A stretch of 64,000 bases of DNA from Artocarpus heterophyllus. Its lineage: Eukaryota > Streptophyta > Magnoliopsida > Rosales > Moraceae. The stretch spans positions 20,172,239-20,236,238 of the forward strand of contig CM046330.1 in assembly GCA_025403435.1 (NCBI GenBank). The letters are read 5' to 3'. Positions 1 through 12,900 of the stretch are shown here, in pieces. The position numbers and the translations under genes are program-made. Each line of letters opens with the position of its first letter. Position 1 is the first letter of the stretch. Below the pieces are notes generated by a model. It was not told the DNA's origin. It worked only from the letters and a program-made list of their open reading frames with translations, and made no database searches.

Positions 1-639
1 CAGATACCCAAATGTTTTTCCTACCATAATAAAAAAATGAAAACTTTTTGAATGACATAAAGCAAAAAAAATGATAGAAGCTATAAATTAAAAAAAAAAG
101 AGCTATTGTTCCTTATTGAATTTTCATTTTCATGATCTCCATTTTTATAGGACAACTACTTGCAGAAGCTTGTTTGATTATGTTTAAATTATATTTTAAG
201 AATCAAGTGTTGTTTAATTTTTATTGTTTGTTAAATTAATTTTTATATGAGTTGTTTGCTGAATTTAGTTTGTGCACTTCATCACTAAACATACAAGATT
301 TCCCCAAAAACACAATTTCATTGGAAACAATCTAGTTGATGTAAGTAAAAGCATATGAGAGTTATAGTCTAGTTGTACAAAATTTTGTTAAGTAGTTTAA
401 GAGCTTGCCTAATACCCTCGAAGCAGCTACTTTTTTTCAAAATTTTAAAATTATCCTTCCTAATCTATATTAAATGTTATTTTAAATATAACGACTTATT
501 AATTAAAGAAAAGATAATTTAAAATTTTAAATAAATATTTCAATTAAACAAATACTAGATAAGTGCATAATTTCACATAACTTTATATCATTCTTACTTG
601 TATTTGTTTTGCTAGTTTTTCAACGTTCTAGTGTTTTTA

Positions 640-1950
640 TTATGTTATTGTATTTTGTAGGTATTATATGGAAATAGAATGAAAAGCGGGTGAAAAAAGA
701 GGATTTGGAAGCTTTAAGAAACACATTTTCATGTTTGGAGGTTGGCTGGGCGCTGCAGCTTGCAAAACAGACAAAATGGGCCAACGGATCCATGGGATGG
801 GCTATGCAGCGTAAGCCTCGGGTGTCGCAACGCTGTGGGAGCATCAGAGTAGTGCCGCGATGCTAGGTTTGTACGCCACGGTGTCAAGGAGTAACCAAAA
901 TCTAAAGTGCACGAATTTTAGCATGTTTTGACTCGTATTTGGACTCTGAATGCAACTGAACCATCCTTTTTCAACCATGGCATAATATGTCTATAAATAC
1001 CTCATTTTAAAACACATTTAGTTGTCCCTTTTCCTCAGTTTAGGAGACCACAGAGGAGAGATAAAGGAGAAGCTCCGATGGTGGCTCAAGGAATATCATC
1101 CACGTGGAGATTTCTTTGACGCCATAATCGTTATTTTTTTCCTTTCTTCTTTTCTTTTTCCATGTTTTTAGTTTAGTTTTGTTTATAGTTGAATGGGATT
1201 TCAAAGGCCTAGACATGATTCTATAATTGATTTATAAAATTGTTTTCAATTTTTCAATCGAGATTGTTTATGTTCTTCTATAATTATTGGTTATGGTTAT
1301 TTCTTGTTTTGTTTAGGTGCGTAACTAAGTAAAGCTTGAGATTATTCTATTGCTAGATTGGAATGCTTGATCCTTAATTGTCTTATTTTTCTAATTATTA
1401 GTAGCAAATTACAAGGTATGATTATGCGAGGTTTTTACTAATTGTGATGTAGAACATAACCTAAGTTGAAAAATCGGAGCTTGTGTATTTGTTATCTAGA
1501 TCAACCAATTTCTCTTATCTTAATGCTTCCACTGAATTGAATTTAGAGAGCTTATTCTAAGTTATTTGAGGAAAATGGATTAAGTGAAGAGCTTGTTTTA
1601 TTTAACGACTGTGTAATGAGAGATTGAGATAGCAGAGCTTGTTGTTATCTAGATTGGTAGTTTCAATAAAAAATTGAATATAATTTCTGTGATTAATTGT
1701 ATGGTTATTGTTTAATAGTGGCGAATGATCATTTAATTAGTATTATCATCATTGTTTTATTTTATTTATTTTCTTATGTTTTCTTTAATTTGATAATTTA
1801 GTTAATTAAATTCAAAAACCTCCAATTGTGTTTTGTGTTAGTGTGTCTTAGGATTTTAGTGTCAATAACTAATTAATTAGACCCAATCTTTTGCACGAAC
1901 GATCCTTACTACTCACTATAGTTGACTATGACTACATTTTAATTTAGGTT
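640..1950. repeat. Possible degraded LTR or solo LTR, lineage unknown
   Basis: This AT-rich stretch contains a GC-richer block (about 745-890) with recurring GC-rich short words, a TATAAATA-like box near 994 and long non-coding sequence after it. It ends in a TTTGCACGAACGATCC-like string near 1891. That general build resembles long LTRs of plant Ty3/gypsy (Athila/Tat-type) elements. I could not define both termini, a target-site duplication or any adjacent coding sequence, so this is a weak call. It could also be ordinary intergenic DNA. Confidence 0.3.
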
Positions 1951-4900
1951 TAATTTGGTGCTCCCTATAAGGCCTACTAATATTTCAATTATTTTGAGAG
2001 TTTTTAACTTTTAATATTGATTTTATTTAGTATTTTTAGTTTACTAATGTTTTATATTGTATTTAATAAAGATTCGGAAGAGTAATTTTAGTTTTTTAAA
2101 AAGTTTAATCTCTTCGAGGGTTGTTTTGAGTATCATTTTAAAAATATAGGGTATGTTTTGGGTATTTTTATTGTGAGCGGGGCAAAGTAGTATTTTTAAC
2201 AAAAATATAGGAGTATTTTGGGAATTTTTTTCTAATAATTATGAAAAAATAGATATAACATTTGAAGTATCATTATGCATTGGAGCACAAAATATAATAG
2301 CACATCAAATATGTTATTTTCATATTTTTTTAGTAGTAAATATAACGTTGATATTTTACACTGAGGATGATATAAGGAGAATATTACACAAAGAGTGACA
2401 GAATAACAACAGTAATCATTTTGAAAAGAGACTAATGTAACAAGAGGTATTAAAGTTAGGCAAATTGCTTTTTTACTTATGAATTACTAAGAGGGAATAT
2501 GCCAACAATATGATCTCATCATACAAACAATCTTGTTTCTCAAAAATCATGGAACACTTCATAGGTTACTATAGGTTGAATTGTAGAAAATCAACCAAGA
2601 TCTAGAAATTTGAATTCATTAGGATCATCTGGCATAAAGCAAGACTACTGAACAGAAGTATAAAACATAGACGTATATCTTTACAGAAAACTTAACTCGT
2701 TGAGTATTACATGCTTTGTACATGTGAAGCAATTTTGTAGATTCTATTTATATGCGAAAGTTTTGATCGCCGAATTATTTTTCCTCTCACTGTCTCATTC
2801 TTAACAAACACAATGTCAGTGTTAACTACGTGTTTACAACTAAGATATCCATTGCTATCATATAAACGAAAGTGGAAGGGGAACAAAACGAATCCCTCCT
2901 ATATATATACATATATACATATGTATATGTATGTATGTATAGAGAATCTAATCAAGACATGTATTTTGACTTTACATGTGTTACGTACCGAAAAAATATC
3001 ATGGCAAGCAAATTAAACTTAAAATTAATTACGCGTTACATGTGATGGTTGCATGGAAGAAAATATATTTATAGGGACATATTTACAAGAAAAAAAATTA
3101 GAGAAAATAATAGTTGAAGTGGTTGCATAAAAATTTTGCTTAAAAAGAGACATGCTTGAAACAAAAAAAAAAAGCGTTTTAGTTGGCCAATGAGAGAAAT
3201 TTTTTTTGTAAGAAAACTAATAATATTATCAGGATTACACAAAAAAAAAAAAAAAATCACTTTACTTGGAGCAAGCAAAAAAAACAAAGCATTTCAGAGA
3301 AGTACAAAAGAATTAAGGTGCAGAGGAGTCTTATAAAAGAAAAAAACCAAAAAAGCAACGTAGCGACACATATGAAATATCTATTATAGTCGGAATAAAG
3401 CGAGAAACAAATATATCAAAAATTGTTTCAATAAATTAGAAAAAATATATTTAGGAGAAAATAATAGTTTAAATAGTTGCGTGAAAAAGCTATTTAATAA
3501 ATGACATGTTTGAAAAAACCTACGCTAGACTTTAGTGTACTAATTATTAAAAAATATTTTATAAGAATTACTTGTGATATAATAGAGACTACATGAAAAA
3601 ATATTAAGTGGGGACACTTTTGGAATAAATTGTTTTATTATAAGCAAGCAAAAAGAGAATATTTTAAAGAAGTATTAATTCTCATGAAGTATTTATTGAA
3701 GAATTTGCACGAAAAAGTAGTGGCCGTTATTTGATATAAGATATCAATTATACAATGCAAATTTTCGTTTTTGATTTGTTGATAATAGATCACCTATTAG
3801 AGAATTAATAGAACTCTTGAATAAATAAGTAATTAAAAAGGTTAACCGGAAATTATATCCTATCTCTAATTACGAATATTGTGGTGAATAGCAAATTTAT
3901 AAGTTAAATGATATAACCATAGAAGGCCTTAAATATATGATTTAAAGGTTCCTTATAAATTATGTATATATTATTTAAGAGTGTACTAAATTTGGTTTTA
4001 CAGTGCTTAAAACGAAGTTAATAATTATACTAATTTAATTTAAGATAATTAATTTAAAAAATTATTGGAGGTTAAATTATATATGTCCATTTGGTTCCTT
4101 AAGTAAACTTAGTGGCTCAAAATTATTTGAGTAAAATTAGTATTTTATATTTATTAAGCATTTGTAGCTTTTAAACAAATATTTAAAAATATATTTTTAA
4201 TCTATTATGGAAAAAAATAAAATGGTTAGATTGTGAATCATATTTCATTATTAGGATTATTCTAGTGAGTTTAAATTGCGAAGTAAAAGGTGTTATGTAA
4301 AGCAAATCCTTCTCGCAGTTTTTAGAATTTACTAGTTTAAAGCTGGATTTATCACGCTGAGCATAGCTTCCTATAAAAAGCAATGCCAAACTCGCTCCAC
4401 ATTTTTGGTCAAAATCTTAAATCTAATCGTCGGTTTTATAATCACACACATTTATAGTTTGAGGGCGATAATTGTTTTGCAAACTATATCCATCTAATTG
4501 GTGATAGAGAGCATTTTCGTGGGAAGCTAATGAACATAAAATTTGAGGGGCAAGTTGGAAAGCATGAGGGGATTCAAGACAGTTGTGCATGAATTTAAAC
4601 CTTCATCTTCTTGATTCCTACTTAACACCTCAATGGATCCCCATTTCCTCAATTACTATTATTTTTTGTTGTTAGAATTACTTCCTTCTTGAATACCAAA
4701 CTCGTTCAAAAGACATTTACCTCTTCCCAATTGTAAAAAAAAAAAAAAAGCAAACAAAAACAAAGAGACTAAAAGAGGAAAACTTTTAAGATGTTTGACA
4801 AATATGATTAGAACTAATTTTTTGATTCAAAATATTGTAACAACTTTTTGGTTTTTACTATAGCTTTATACTTTTTTCCAACTAAAAAATTAATTCAATC

Positions 4901-5290
4901 ATGTTTCTCAAATACCTGTTCTTTAATAGCTCATCGTAATAAATGATGAAAGATAAGAACTCATAAATAGATATGCATCTTTTCTTCCCCTTGTGAGCCA
5001 AAAAGTATAGATATGTTTCTTTTTTAAGAGCAGATTGCCTTTACTTTTTAGCAAAACCTACAAAGCAAAATATATGGGGATTGAAGATCAAGTGGAATTA
5101 CACAAAAATATGTATAACATGTTACATTGCCCCAATAAACTTCAAAAAAAGTAACTTAAAAAAAGGTCTGAAAAATAATAAAAAAAAATTTAAAGAGGCA
5201 TTGTCCCAATTAACCCATCTAGAGCTAAAAAGCCTTTTTTTTACCCAATTTTTTATGCTAATAAAAATAATAATAACAGGAAAGAAATCA
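1951..5290. other. AT-rich intergenic region upstream of MED12
   Basis: No coding region is supportable here; the short open frames are low-complexity and lack splice or codon structure. The visible content is an AT/ATGT microsatellite at about 2900-2942, several poly-A runs (about 3163-3173, 3241-3255, 4735-4748) and a diverged duplication at about 3062-3720. Distal regulatory sites for MED12 could lie here, but none can be identified by eye. Confidence 0.6.
3062..3720. repeat. Diverged direct duplication, unit about 360 bp
   Basis: The block near 3101-3160 (an AGAAAATAATAGTT start, then a GTTGC word and a GACATGCTTGAAA word) recurs in degraded form near 3457-3517 (AGAAAATAATAGTT, GTTGCGTG, GACATGTTTGAAA). 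A later AGCAAGCAAAAA word near 3273 recurs near 3643. The spacing is about 360 bp. Similarity is patchy, so this is an old tandem duplication or two degraded copies of a repeat. Confidence 0.4.
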
Positions 5291-5299
5291 AGTAAAGCA

Positions 5300-5692
5300 A
5301 ATACAACAGAGAGAGGCATCGTCGTCGCCATCATCCGCGAAGCTTAAAAGAGTCAAAGCACAAACCCTGAGCCCTTCTTCTTCCCCAATTCCTCTCTCTA
5401 TTTTCTCTCTCTTCAAATCCCAATTCTCTCTCTGTCTCTGAGCCTTTGTTTTTCTTCTCTCATTTTCGCCCCCAAAGTTCTCGCTTTTTTCCCCTTTTCG
5501 CAAGATTATTTTTATTTTTTTCCCTTGTCCCTTTTTATTTTTGGCAGGTTGACATCAAAACCTAGCTTCGCTTCCTGCTCAATAACCAATCTGAAGCTCC
5601 GGGATAGCTCGCCTTTTGTCGCCCGTGATGCTCGCTCCCAAATTTGCTGAAAACCCTAGCTATGGTTCGTTCTTAACAATTTTCCCAGTTAG
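5300..5692 (+). promoter_or_regulatory. Probable MED12 5' leader with pyrimidine-rich tract
   Basis: A CT-rich tract at about 5365-5450 (repeated TCTCTCT and TTCTTC) precedes an AAACCCTAG word near 5651. Such pyrimidine patches are common around plant transcription starts. No clear TATA box at the expected spacing was found, so the exact start is unknown. A leader intron probably runs from a donor near 5663 or 5693 to an acceptor ending at 6833, just before the exon with the start codon. This matches the usual presence of leader introns in large plant housekeeping genes; the donor choice is inference. Confidence 0.5.
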
Positions 5693-5861
5693 GTTTGATG
5701 ATTCACGGCGTGGATTTGGTTGTTATTCAATATGCTTGGATTCTATTTTAGTTTAGTTTATTAGGGCATTTTTGTCTGAATAGCTTATTTGGCTGGATTG
5801 GTTTTCTTTATTTGTGGGTTGGTCCCGGTTCATTCCGTGGTTGCTCAACAAAATTTTTTTG

Positions 5862-5910
5862 CTTTTTTTTTTTTTTTGGGGGGGGGTGGGGGGGGGGGGG
5901 GGTGTGTGTA
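5862..5910. repeat. Poly-T followed by poly-G homopolymer tract
   Basis: A T run of about 14 is followed by long G runs broken by single T residues, then GTGTGTG. It lies within the inferred MED12 leader intron. G runs of this length can form quadruplexes and are often mis-sized by sequencers, so the exact length here should not be trusted. Confidence 0.85.
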
Positions 5911-6850
5911 GGTTTGCTACTTGAGCAGCTAGTTTTGGTTGGAAAAAGTTTGAATATTGGGTGTTTTTGAAATGGTTGTTGAGTAAGTGTTTCAGATCAT
6001 ATTGATTTGGTTAGTTTATAGGGACTTGGACATAAAATTTCTTTATTAGTATTCATTTTGCATCTTCAGGCCTATGTACATTCCTCAAAGTAAATCTTTA
6101 TCGTTTTCAGCACTTAATAAATTCTAGTAGGTCACTTTACCCTCTGATTAAAATTCTTTATTGTATTGAGCTTCAAGCTACCTAATTTAGGGTTTTAAAA
6201 TTCTTAAATGGATGTATGTATGCGTTTTCCTTCATCGTGCAGCTGTATTGTTCCTAAAGTGATTGAATTTGATTTTAGTTTAGGTCCCTGATATTTGTAA
6301 CGTCCACTCATATTCGGATTCTTATAAAGAAAGTCTGGCATTTTTACCAAGTAGGCAAGTATGGGATAGTTTGATGTCGAAAACGAGGACATTTGTGCGT
6401 CTGAGTTGTAGTTTTTGGATCTTCGTAGTTTTTGTCTGAAGGAATAATGACTTTTTGCTAAAATGCGTTTCATTTACCCAAGTATTTCACAATGTGATTT
6501 TTCAGTTACTGCTCGGGTAATCTGAGATATAGTTTATGTCGTGTTCATTTTTTCTATAATTTCGAGCGTGCCGAGTTTTATTTTGATATATTCTAGTTTT
6601 ATACCGAGTTAGATTGAGTCTTAAGGTGGCATGTGGCTGTTGACTGAAGTTGTTGATGCATTTATTAGATGCCAGAAATCATGCATTTGCATCTTTCAGT
6701 GTGACATTTATTACAATCCATTCGTTGTGAACTCTTTTTTAAATTAATTTGATTTGTAATTTTCTTTGTTGAATTATATAAACTTAGAGCTACAACGAAT
6801 CGTGTCTCTTCAAATGCAGTTTAGCTTTTTCAGCTTCTTATAGAAGTTCA

Positions 6851-6918
6851 ATGCTTGGGGCAGTATGCCGATGATAGTTGGGAGAAATGCAAAGGTATCA
6901 TGCTGGTGGCTGCACTAG
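6851..6918 (+). promoter_or_regulatory. Two short upstream ORFs before the MED12 start
   Basis: Within the exon that carries the main ATG (6887), an upstream ATG at 6851 opens an ORF of 7 codons that stops at 6872-6874. A second upstream ATG at 6865 opens 17 codons that run through the main ATG in another frame and stop at 6916-6918. Upstream ORFs, and overlapping ones in particular, generally lower translation of the main ORF. Whether both lie in the mature transcript depends on the inferred acceptor at 6833. Confidence 0.55.
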
Positions 6919-9900
6919 TGCAGTTAATAACAGTTCAATTGGAGGGGCATCAGCTAGGGATACTGCCCGAGCTGATTCATCTTCCTTGCCAGCTAACTAC
7001 TCCCTGAATTCTAGGTAAATCGCTTCCAAATTCCCTTTTTTTTTTAATTCTCTATGTTGCACAATTCTTCCTAGTCATAGACTGCCCAGCAAAAAGGGAA
7101 AAGAAAGTGTTCTTTGAACGTCATTATAAGTATGATCGCTTATTTGATAATATCTTTTAAATCATCGGGAACAATGTATGGAGTATTTTGCAGAGGTTTA
7201 TTTTTCTGCTGCTCAAATTGACAAATATTTTTATTGCTTCTTTAGTTTTTTTTTTGGTTCCTCAAGTTTTGCTCTGTATATTGCTCATGCTAAATTTCCT
7301 TCTATATTTGTTATATATATACATTGATGCAACTGGTATCTTCAGATAGAGCTGTTAAGTTGTTTGTCATAAACTGCACTTTTGCCCCCACAGAGCTTGA
7401 CTTACTTTTAATTCCAGGCGGCAATCTCTGTTAACACCTTACAAGTTGAAGTGTGACAAAGAACCTCTTAATTCGAGGTAATTTTGCTAAAAGCTTAGTA
7501 CTGTTTTTTGTTGTAGTCCTTGAAAATTAGAATGTTTGGTAAAATGATATTATCTTATTTTTGGATGCCTTTTTATCTAGTCTATGTTCTATTTCTTGAT
7601 CTTTTTCAATGGATGATCATCTTTTAACACTGAACTAGTTAAGACCGAGAAGTCACCAACTTTACTGGTACATGGAATATGGTTCTCATCTCACATTAAC
7701 ATTGTCATTTACTCTCCAATTGTAGACTTGGTCCACCCGACTTTCATCCGCAAACTCCAAATTGCCCAGAAGAGACACTTACAAAAGAATATGTGCAAGC
7801 GGGTTACAGGGAAACTGTTGAGGGACTTGAGGTAAGCTTTTTATATTTCAACAAATTTCTTGAAAAATACTGGCAAAAGCACATCATTTTGAAGATTCTA
7901 TTGTTTTTTCTCCGAGTAATTCTCATCGAGTTTATTGCATTTTTCAAGCAAAAAAGCAAAACTTTCTACGATATTTGGCCAAAGAAAAAAAAGGAGATAA
8001 GCTAGTCTAGTAAATTCAATTATTTTTATTGTTTACTGTTTAGCAGTGATTAATTTTTGGCTTCCTTTTCACGAGATTCTTTATTTATTTTTAGGGGGTT
8101 TTATGGCTTATTATTATTTTACTTACTAGTTCATTGTCAGTGCTTAATCCTGATGAGTAGTTATTTGACTTGGTCGTATTTGCTGAGTGTACCAGGAAGC
8201 TAGAGAGATATCACTGACTCAGGCTCCAACTTTCTCTAAGCCTGTTGTCTTTAAGTGCAAAGAGGTAAATCACTTTTTTGCATAGTTATGAACGGCGTTT
8301 ATACTTTTATTTTTAGCTAATTGATGAAAATCTAATTTTTGAAACTCATCTCTGATAAATATGGAATATAAATGATACATCATGTTAGTTTGAGTCATTA
8401 TTGTCTTCACAGGCTATCAGGAAATGTCTTAGGGCTATAAATGAATCTCGAGCTCAAAAGAGAAAGGTGATACTTCTGTTCTGTCTTGAAAGTTTTTTCG
8501 TGTTCATGGAAGTTTTCTTTTATTTTTTTTTTCAACTTGTAAATTCGTTCAACTACTATTTTTTGTTGCATCAGACAAATTATTTGGTTATTTTTCAACA
8601 TATTTTAATTTGCAAGCTTATTTGGTTATTTAAAAAAAATTACAGACTTTTATTTGGTAATTAAAAAGAATTTGCATGCTTGTTTTGTTGCAGACATTTT
8701 TATATGAAAAAAGTTGTTTGTGTATTTGGTTATTGCAGAGAATTCTTACCATAAAAAGTTGCTGTCTGTTCATCTTTTTACCTTGGCAGGCTGGTCAAGT
8801 ATATGGTGTTCCTCTTGCTGATTCTTTATTAACCAAGCCAGGTGTTTTTCCTGAGCAAAGGCCATGTGGTGAAGACTTCCGTAAGAAATGGATTGAGGTA
8901 TGTTTTTCTTTTCATAGATGATGTGCACGTATATATTACAATTATAATGTCCGTATGTTTTTACGTATCCCATCTGAAGAGTGCGACTACTATCTGAATC
9001 AAGGATAACCTTCTATAGTTCAATAAAAAAATTTAGTATCCATAGGATGGTTCTCCCCATTTAATTGTGTATTTGAAAAACAGAAGTGTACTGAACCATG
9101 AGATACCTATTTTATGCTCGAGAATTTTTTAGTCCTGAAAAGAAATCAACAAGGTTTTGTCAAATTGGAAGCATGTAATGCAATGCCCTTGTGATGAAGT
9201 ACAAACATCTTAACGTTGAAGGAAAGGTAGAAATTCAGGGCGACCAGTTAGTCATCTGCATTGCTTTTTATAGAAAATGACACAAGTCCTCAAGCGTTAC
9301 TGGTTATCTGCGACAAACTGATGATGATTTTCTTTTTCAGTTACTAGCTTATTTAAATTATCAATATGTAATGGAAAGATCATTGAGAAAATGACTGGTG
9401 TTGAATTATTAGATGTTCAGCAAACTGGATGGTGAGGACTGAGATTGCTTGAATGGAAATGAGCCATTAAAAGACATAGCATGAACAGGCAAAAAGTCTA
9501 CTTTGACATACAACCTGAGCTTAGTTATCAATTTTTGGATGGGCATATCTCTATGCATTAAAAAATTTGACTGAAAAAAGATCTGTTGCAGAAATCATAG
9601 CTTGAGAAGTTGTTTTGATTTTTCCTTATTAAGTTCAATCGTCAAATTTGTGCTTGAATTCCAGGGTTTATCACAACAGCACAAGCGATTACGTTCTCTG
9701 GCTGATCATGTTCCTCATGGTTATAGGAAAAGATCCCTTTTTGAGGTTATTATAAGGAATAATGTTCCCTTGCTTAGAGCAACCTGGTTTATCAAAGTAA
9801 CTTATCTTAATCAGGTATGGCTTCCACAAAACCAGTATTTTTGCTGGTGTTTCTTCTTCTTTACTTTTTGCTGCTACTATTGTTGGAAGGAACAGAGTAA

Positions 9901-12900
9901 TGGTTTGTTCATCTTGCAGGTTAGACCTGGTTCTGGAAATATTTCTTCTGGGACATCCGATAAAGCTCAGTTGTCTCGCAGAGAGTTGTGGACAAAAGAT
10001 GTTATTGATTACTTGCAGCACCTCCTGGATGAGTTTTTCACGAAGAATAATTCCCATTCTACTTCACACAGCAGAGATCGATCAACACAAATGCTGTATG
10101 CTGGTTCTGTACACCAAAGGGGTGATCCACTATCAGCTGGACTTGACGTTGAAGACTCTTCTCTAAATTTTAAATGGTGGTACATGATGCGGCTCTTGCA
10201 ATGGCACTATGTGGATGGACTAATTCTGCCTTCTCTTATAATTGACTGGGTTCTCCGTCAACTCCAGGTATTGCCTTTGGTCGTCTCTTATTTAAAGAAA
10301 TTATTCTAGGAAAAAGTAACTTTTAAGGTTCTCTGGAAAGGGGGTCTTTTTTCTGGTTCTAATAATTTCCTTCATACTTGCAATATGTCAGGATAAAGAA
10401 TCGCTTGAGATTGTGCAGTTGCTATTGCCCATCGTATACGGTGTTTTGGAAACTGTAGTTCTATCTCAAACAAATGTGTGTAGTCTTGTGGGAATAGCTG
10501 TTCGTTACATACGTGAACCTTCTCCAGGTGGATCAGATCTTGTAGATAATTCTCGCAAGGCATACACAACCTCTGCATTGGTTGAGATGCTTCGATATTT
10601 AATAGTTGCTGTGCCTGATACTTTTGTAGCGCTTGATTGCTTTCCATTGCCATCTTGTGTAGTCACTCATGTTGTAGCTGATGGAGGTTTTTCAAAGTCA
10701 TCTTCTGAGGATGTCAAAAAGATAAAAATTGGTTCATCAGAAATCTCATCTCCATTTAGAAGTAAAGGGCTTGATGCCCAATACCAGTCCTTGGCCCTTG
10801 ACTATGTAATTTCATCTATTCAGAAACGTGCTGATAGTCTTGCAAAAGCTGCACGTCCTGGCTATCCAGGTCATAGTGTGGCTCAAGTTGTAGAGGCTTT
10901 GGATAGGTCTCGTGTACAGGGAGATATTAGAGGGGCTTACAAATTCCTCTTTGAAGATCTTTGTGAAGGAGCTGTAAATGAGCACTGGATTGCAGAAGTC
11001 AGTCCTTGCTTAAGATCATCATTGAAGTGGATTGGGACTGTCAGCTTGTCATTTGTTTGCTCTGTGTTTTTACTTTGTGAGTGGGCAACATGTGATTTCA
11101 GGGATTTTCGGACCGCCCCACCTGATGAGCTGAAATTCACTGGAAGAAAAGATTTTTCTCAAGTATATATTGCAATTCGAATTTTGAAGCTGAAGGTAGA
11201 AGGTTTGCAAAATTCACGTAGATGCAAGAGTGATGACTTCCTCGGAGTTAAAACTGTTGCAAAATGTTCCAGTCAGCAGAATAGTTTTTTTTCAAGAACA
11301 TCCACAGGAGATTTATACGACTCTAAAAGTAATCTAACAAATGTGGATCGACGAAGTATGAGGACTTCTTGTATTTTTGAGAGCCCGGGACCTTTACACG
11401 ATATCATAGTATGCTGGATTGATCAGCATGAAGCCTGCAAAGGGGATGGTTTTCAGCGCCTTCAGCTGCTCATAGTGGAACTGATACGAGCTGGAAGCTT
11501 TTACCCCCAGGCTTATGTAAGGCAGCTAATGATAAGTGGAATCATGGAATTGAATGGATCTGCGGTGGATGCTGATAGGCGAAAGAGGCACTATCGGATA
11601 TTGAAGCAGTTGCCTGGCTTCTTTGTGCGTGATGCACTGCAAGAGGCTCGGTTTGCTGAAGGGCCACAACTTTTGGAGGCCATGCATGTTTACACAAATG
11701 AACGCAGACTAGTACTCACTGGAATTCTCTGCAATCTAAATAAAAATATGAACAAAACACACACCTTAGCTCCAACGCAAACGGTATATCCAACCTCTGG
11801 CAAGGATTGTGCTTTATCAGCTTCAGTTGATCAATGGAAGTCTTATCAGTCATTATCAAAGGTATTTTCCGGTAAAAATGTGAAAAATGATGTTGATATT
11901 GATGAACTGAAGGAAGCAATCTCAGCACTGTTGCAGCTCCCCAACACTTCGTCGAAATGCACTGATACAGGGCTGGATGAAATGCAGCTGAATGTTAAGA
12001 GGTCTTCTGTTTCACTATTTAATAAGATGGATATGGGTGAAGGCACACCTGGGTGTGAGGAATGTAAAAGAGCAAAGAGACAAAAACTGGGTGAGGAAAG
12101 AAGCTTAGGCCTTCAAGGACATTCTCCAACCCTATCAGATGATGAAGATGCGTGGTGGGTGAAGAAGGGAACCAAGTCTTTGGAGTCTTTTAAGGTTGAT
12201 CCGCCTCTTAAGCCAAATAAGCAGGTCTCCAAGAATAGGCAGAAAGTAGTCCGTAAGACTCAAAGTCTTGCTCAATTACAAGCTGCCAGGGATCGAGGGT
12301 AGCCAGGGAGCCTCTACAAGTCACGTTTGTGATAATAAAGTAAGCTGCCCTCATCATAGAACTGGAATTGAAGGAGAAACTTCTAAATCTACAGATGGGC
12401 TCAGAACAAACCATTGTCAAGATGTTGTTTCAATTGGAAAAGAACTAAAGCAACTGCGTTTTGTAGAGAAGAGGACCATTTCAGTTTGGTTGGTGACTGT
12501 TGTTAGGCAGGCGGTTGAGGAAACAGAAAAAACGATAGCCAAGGTAGGGCAAATGGGACGCACTCTCAGTTCTGTTGATGACAGAAATGGAATAAGATGG
12601 AAGCTCGGTGAGGATGAACTATCCTCGATACTGTATCTGATGGATGTTTCAAATGATCTTGTGTTGGCTGTCAAATTTCTCCTTTGGTTATTGCCAAAGG
12701 TGCTTGGTGGCCCCAATTCTACAATCCATGGTGGGAGGAGCAGTCTACTATCACCAAGAAATGTGGAAAGCCAAGTGTGGGAAGTGGGAGAGGCATTTTT
12801 GGTATCGTCCTTGCGGAGGTGAAAAGCTGTCTTTTTACTTTTCAGATTTTATACATGAAAACTTTGATAAGGGACTAACAAAAAAACTGGTGCAGTATTT

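Noticed and set aside
620..844. 74-codon frame on the - strand
   Set aside because: Lies in a possible LTR with no protein similarity that I recognise.
9602..10309. 235-codon open frame as a separate gene
   Set aside because: It is MED12 exons 7 and 8 read through intron 7, with clear donor (9815) and acceptor (9919) sites.
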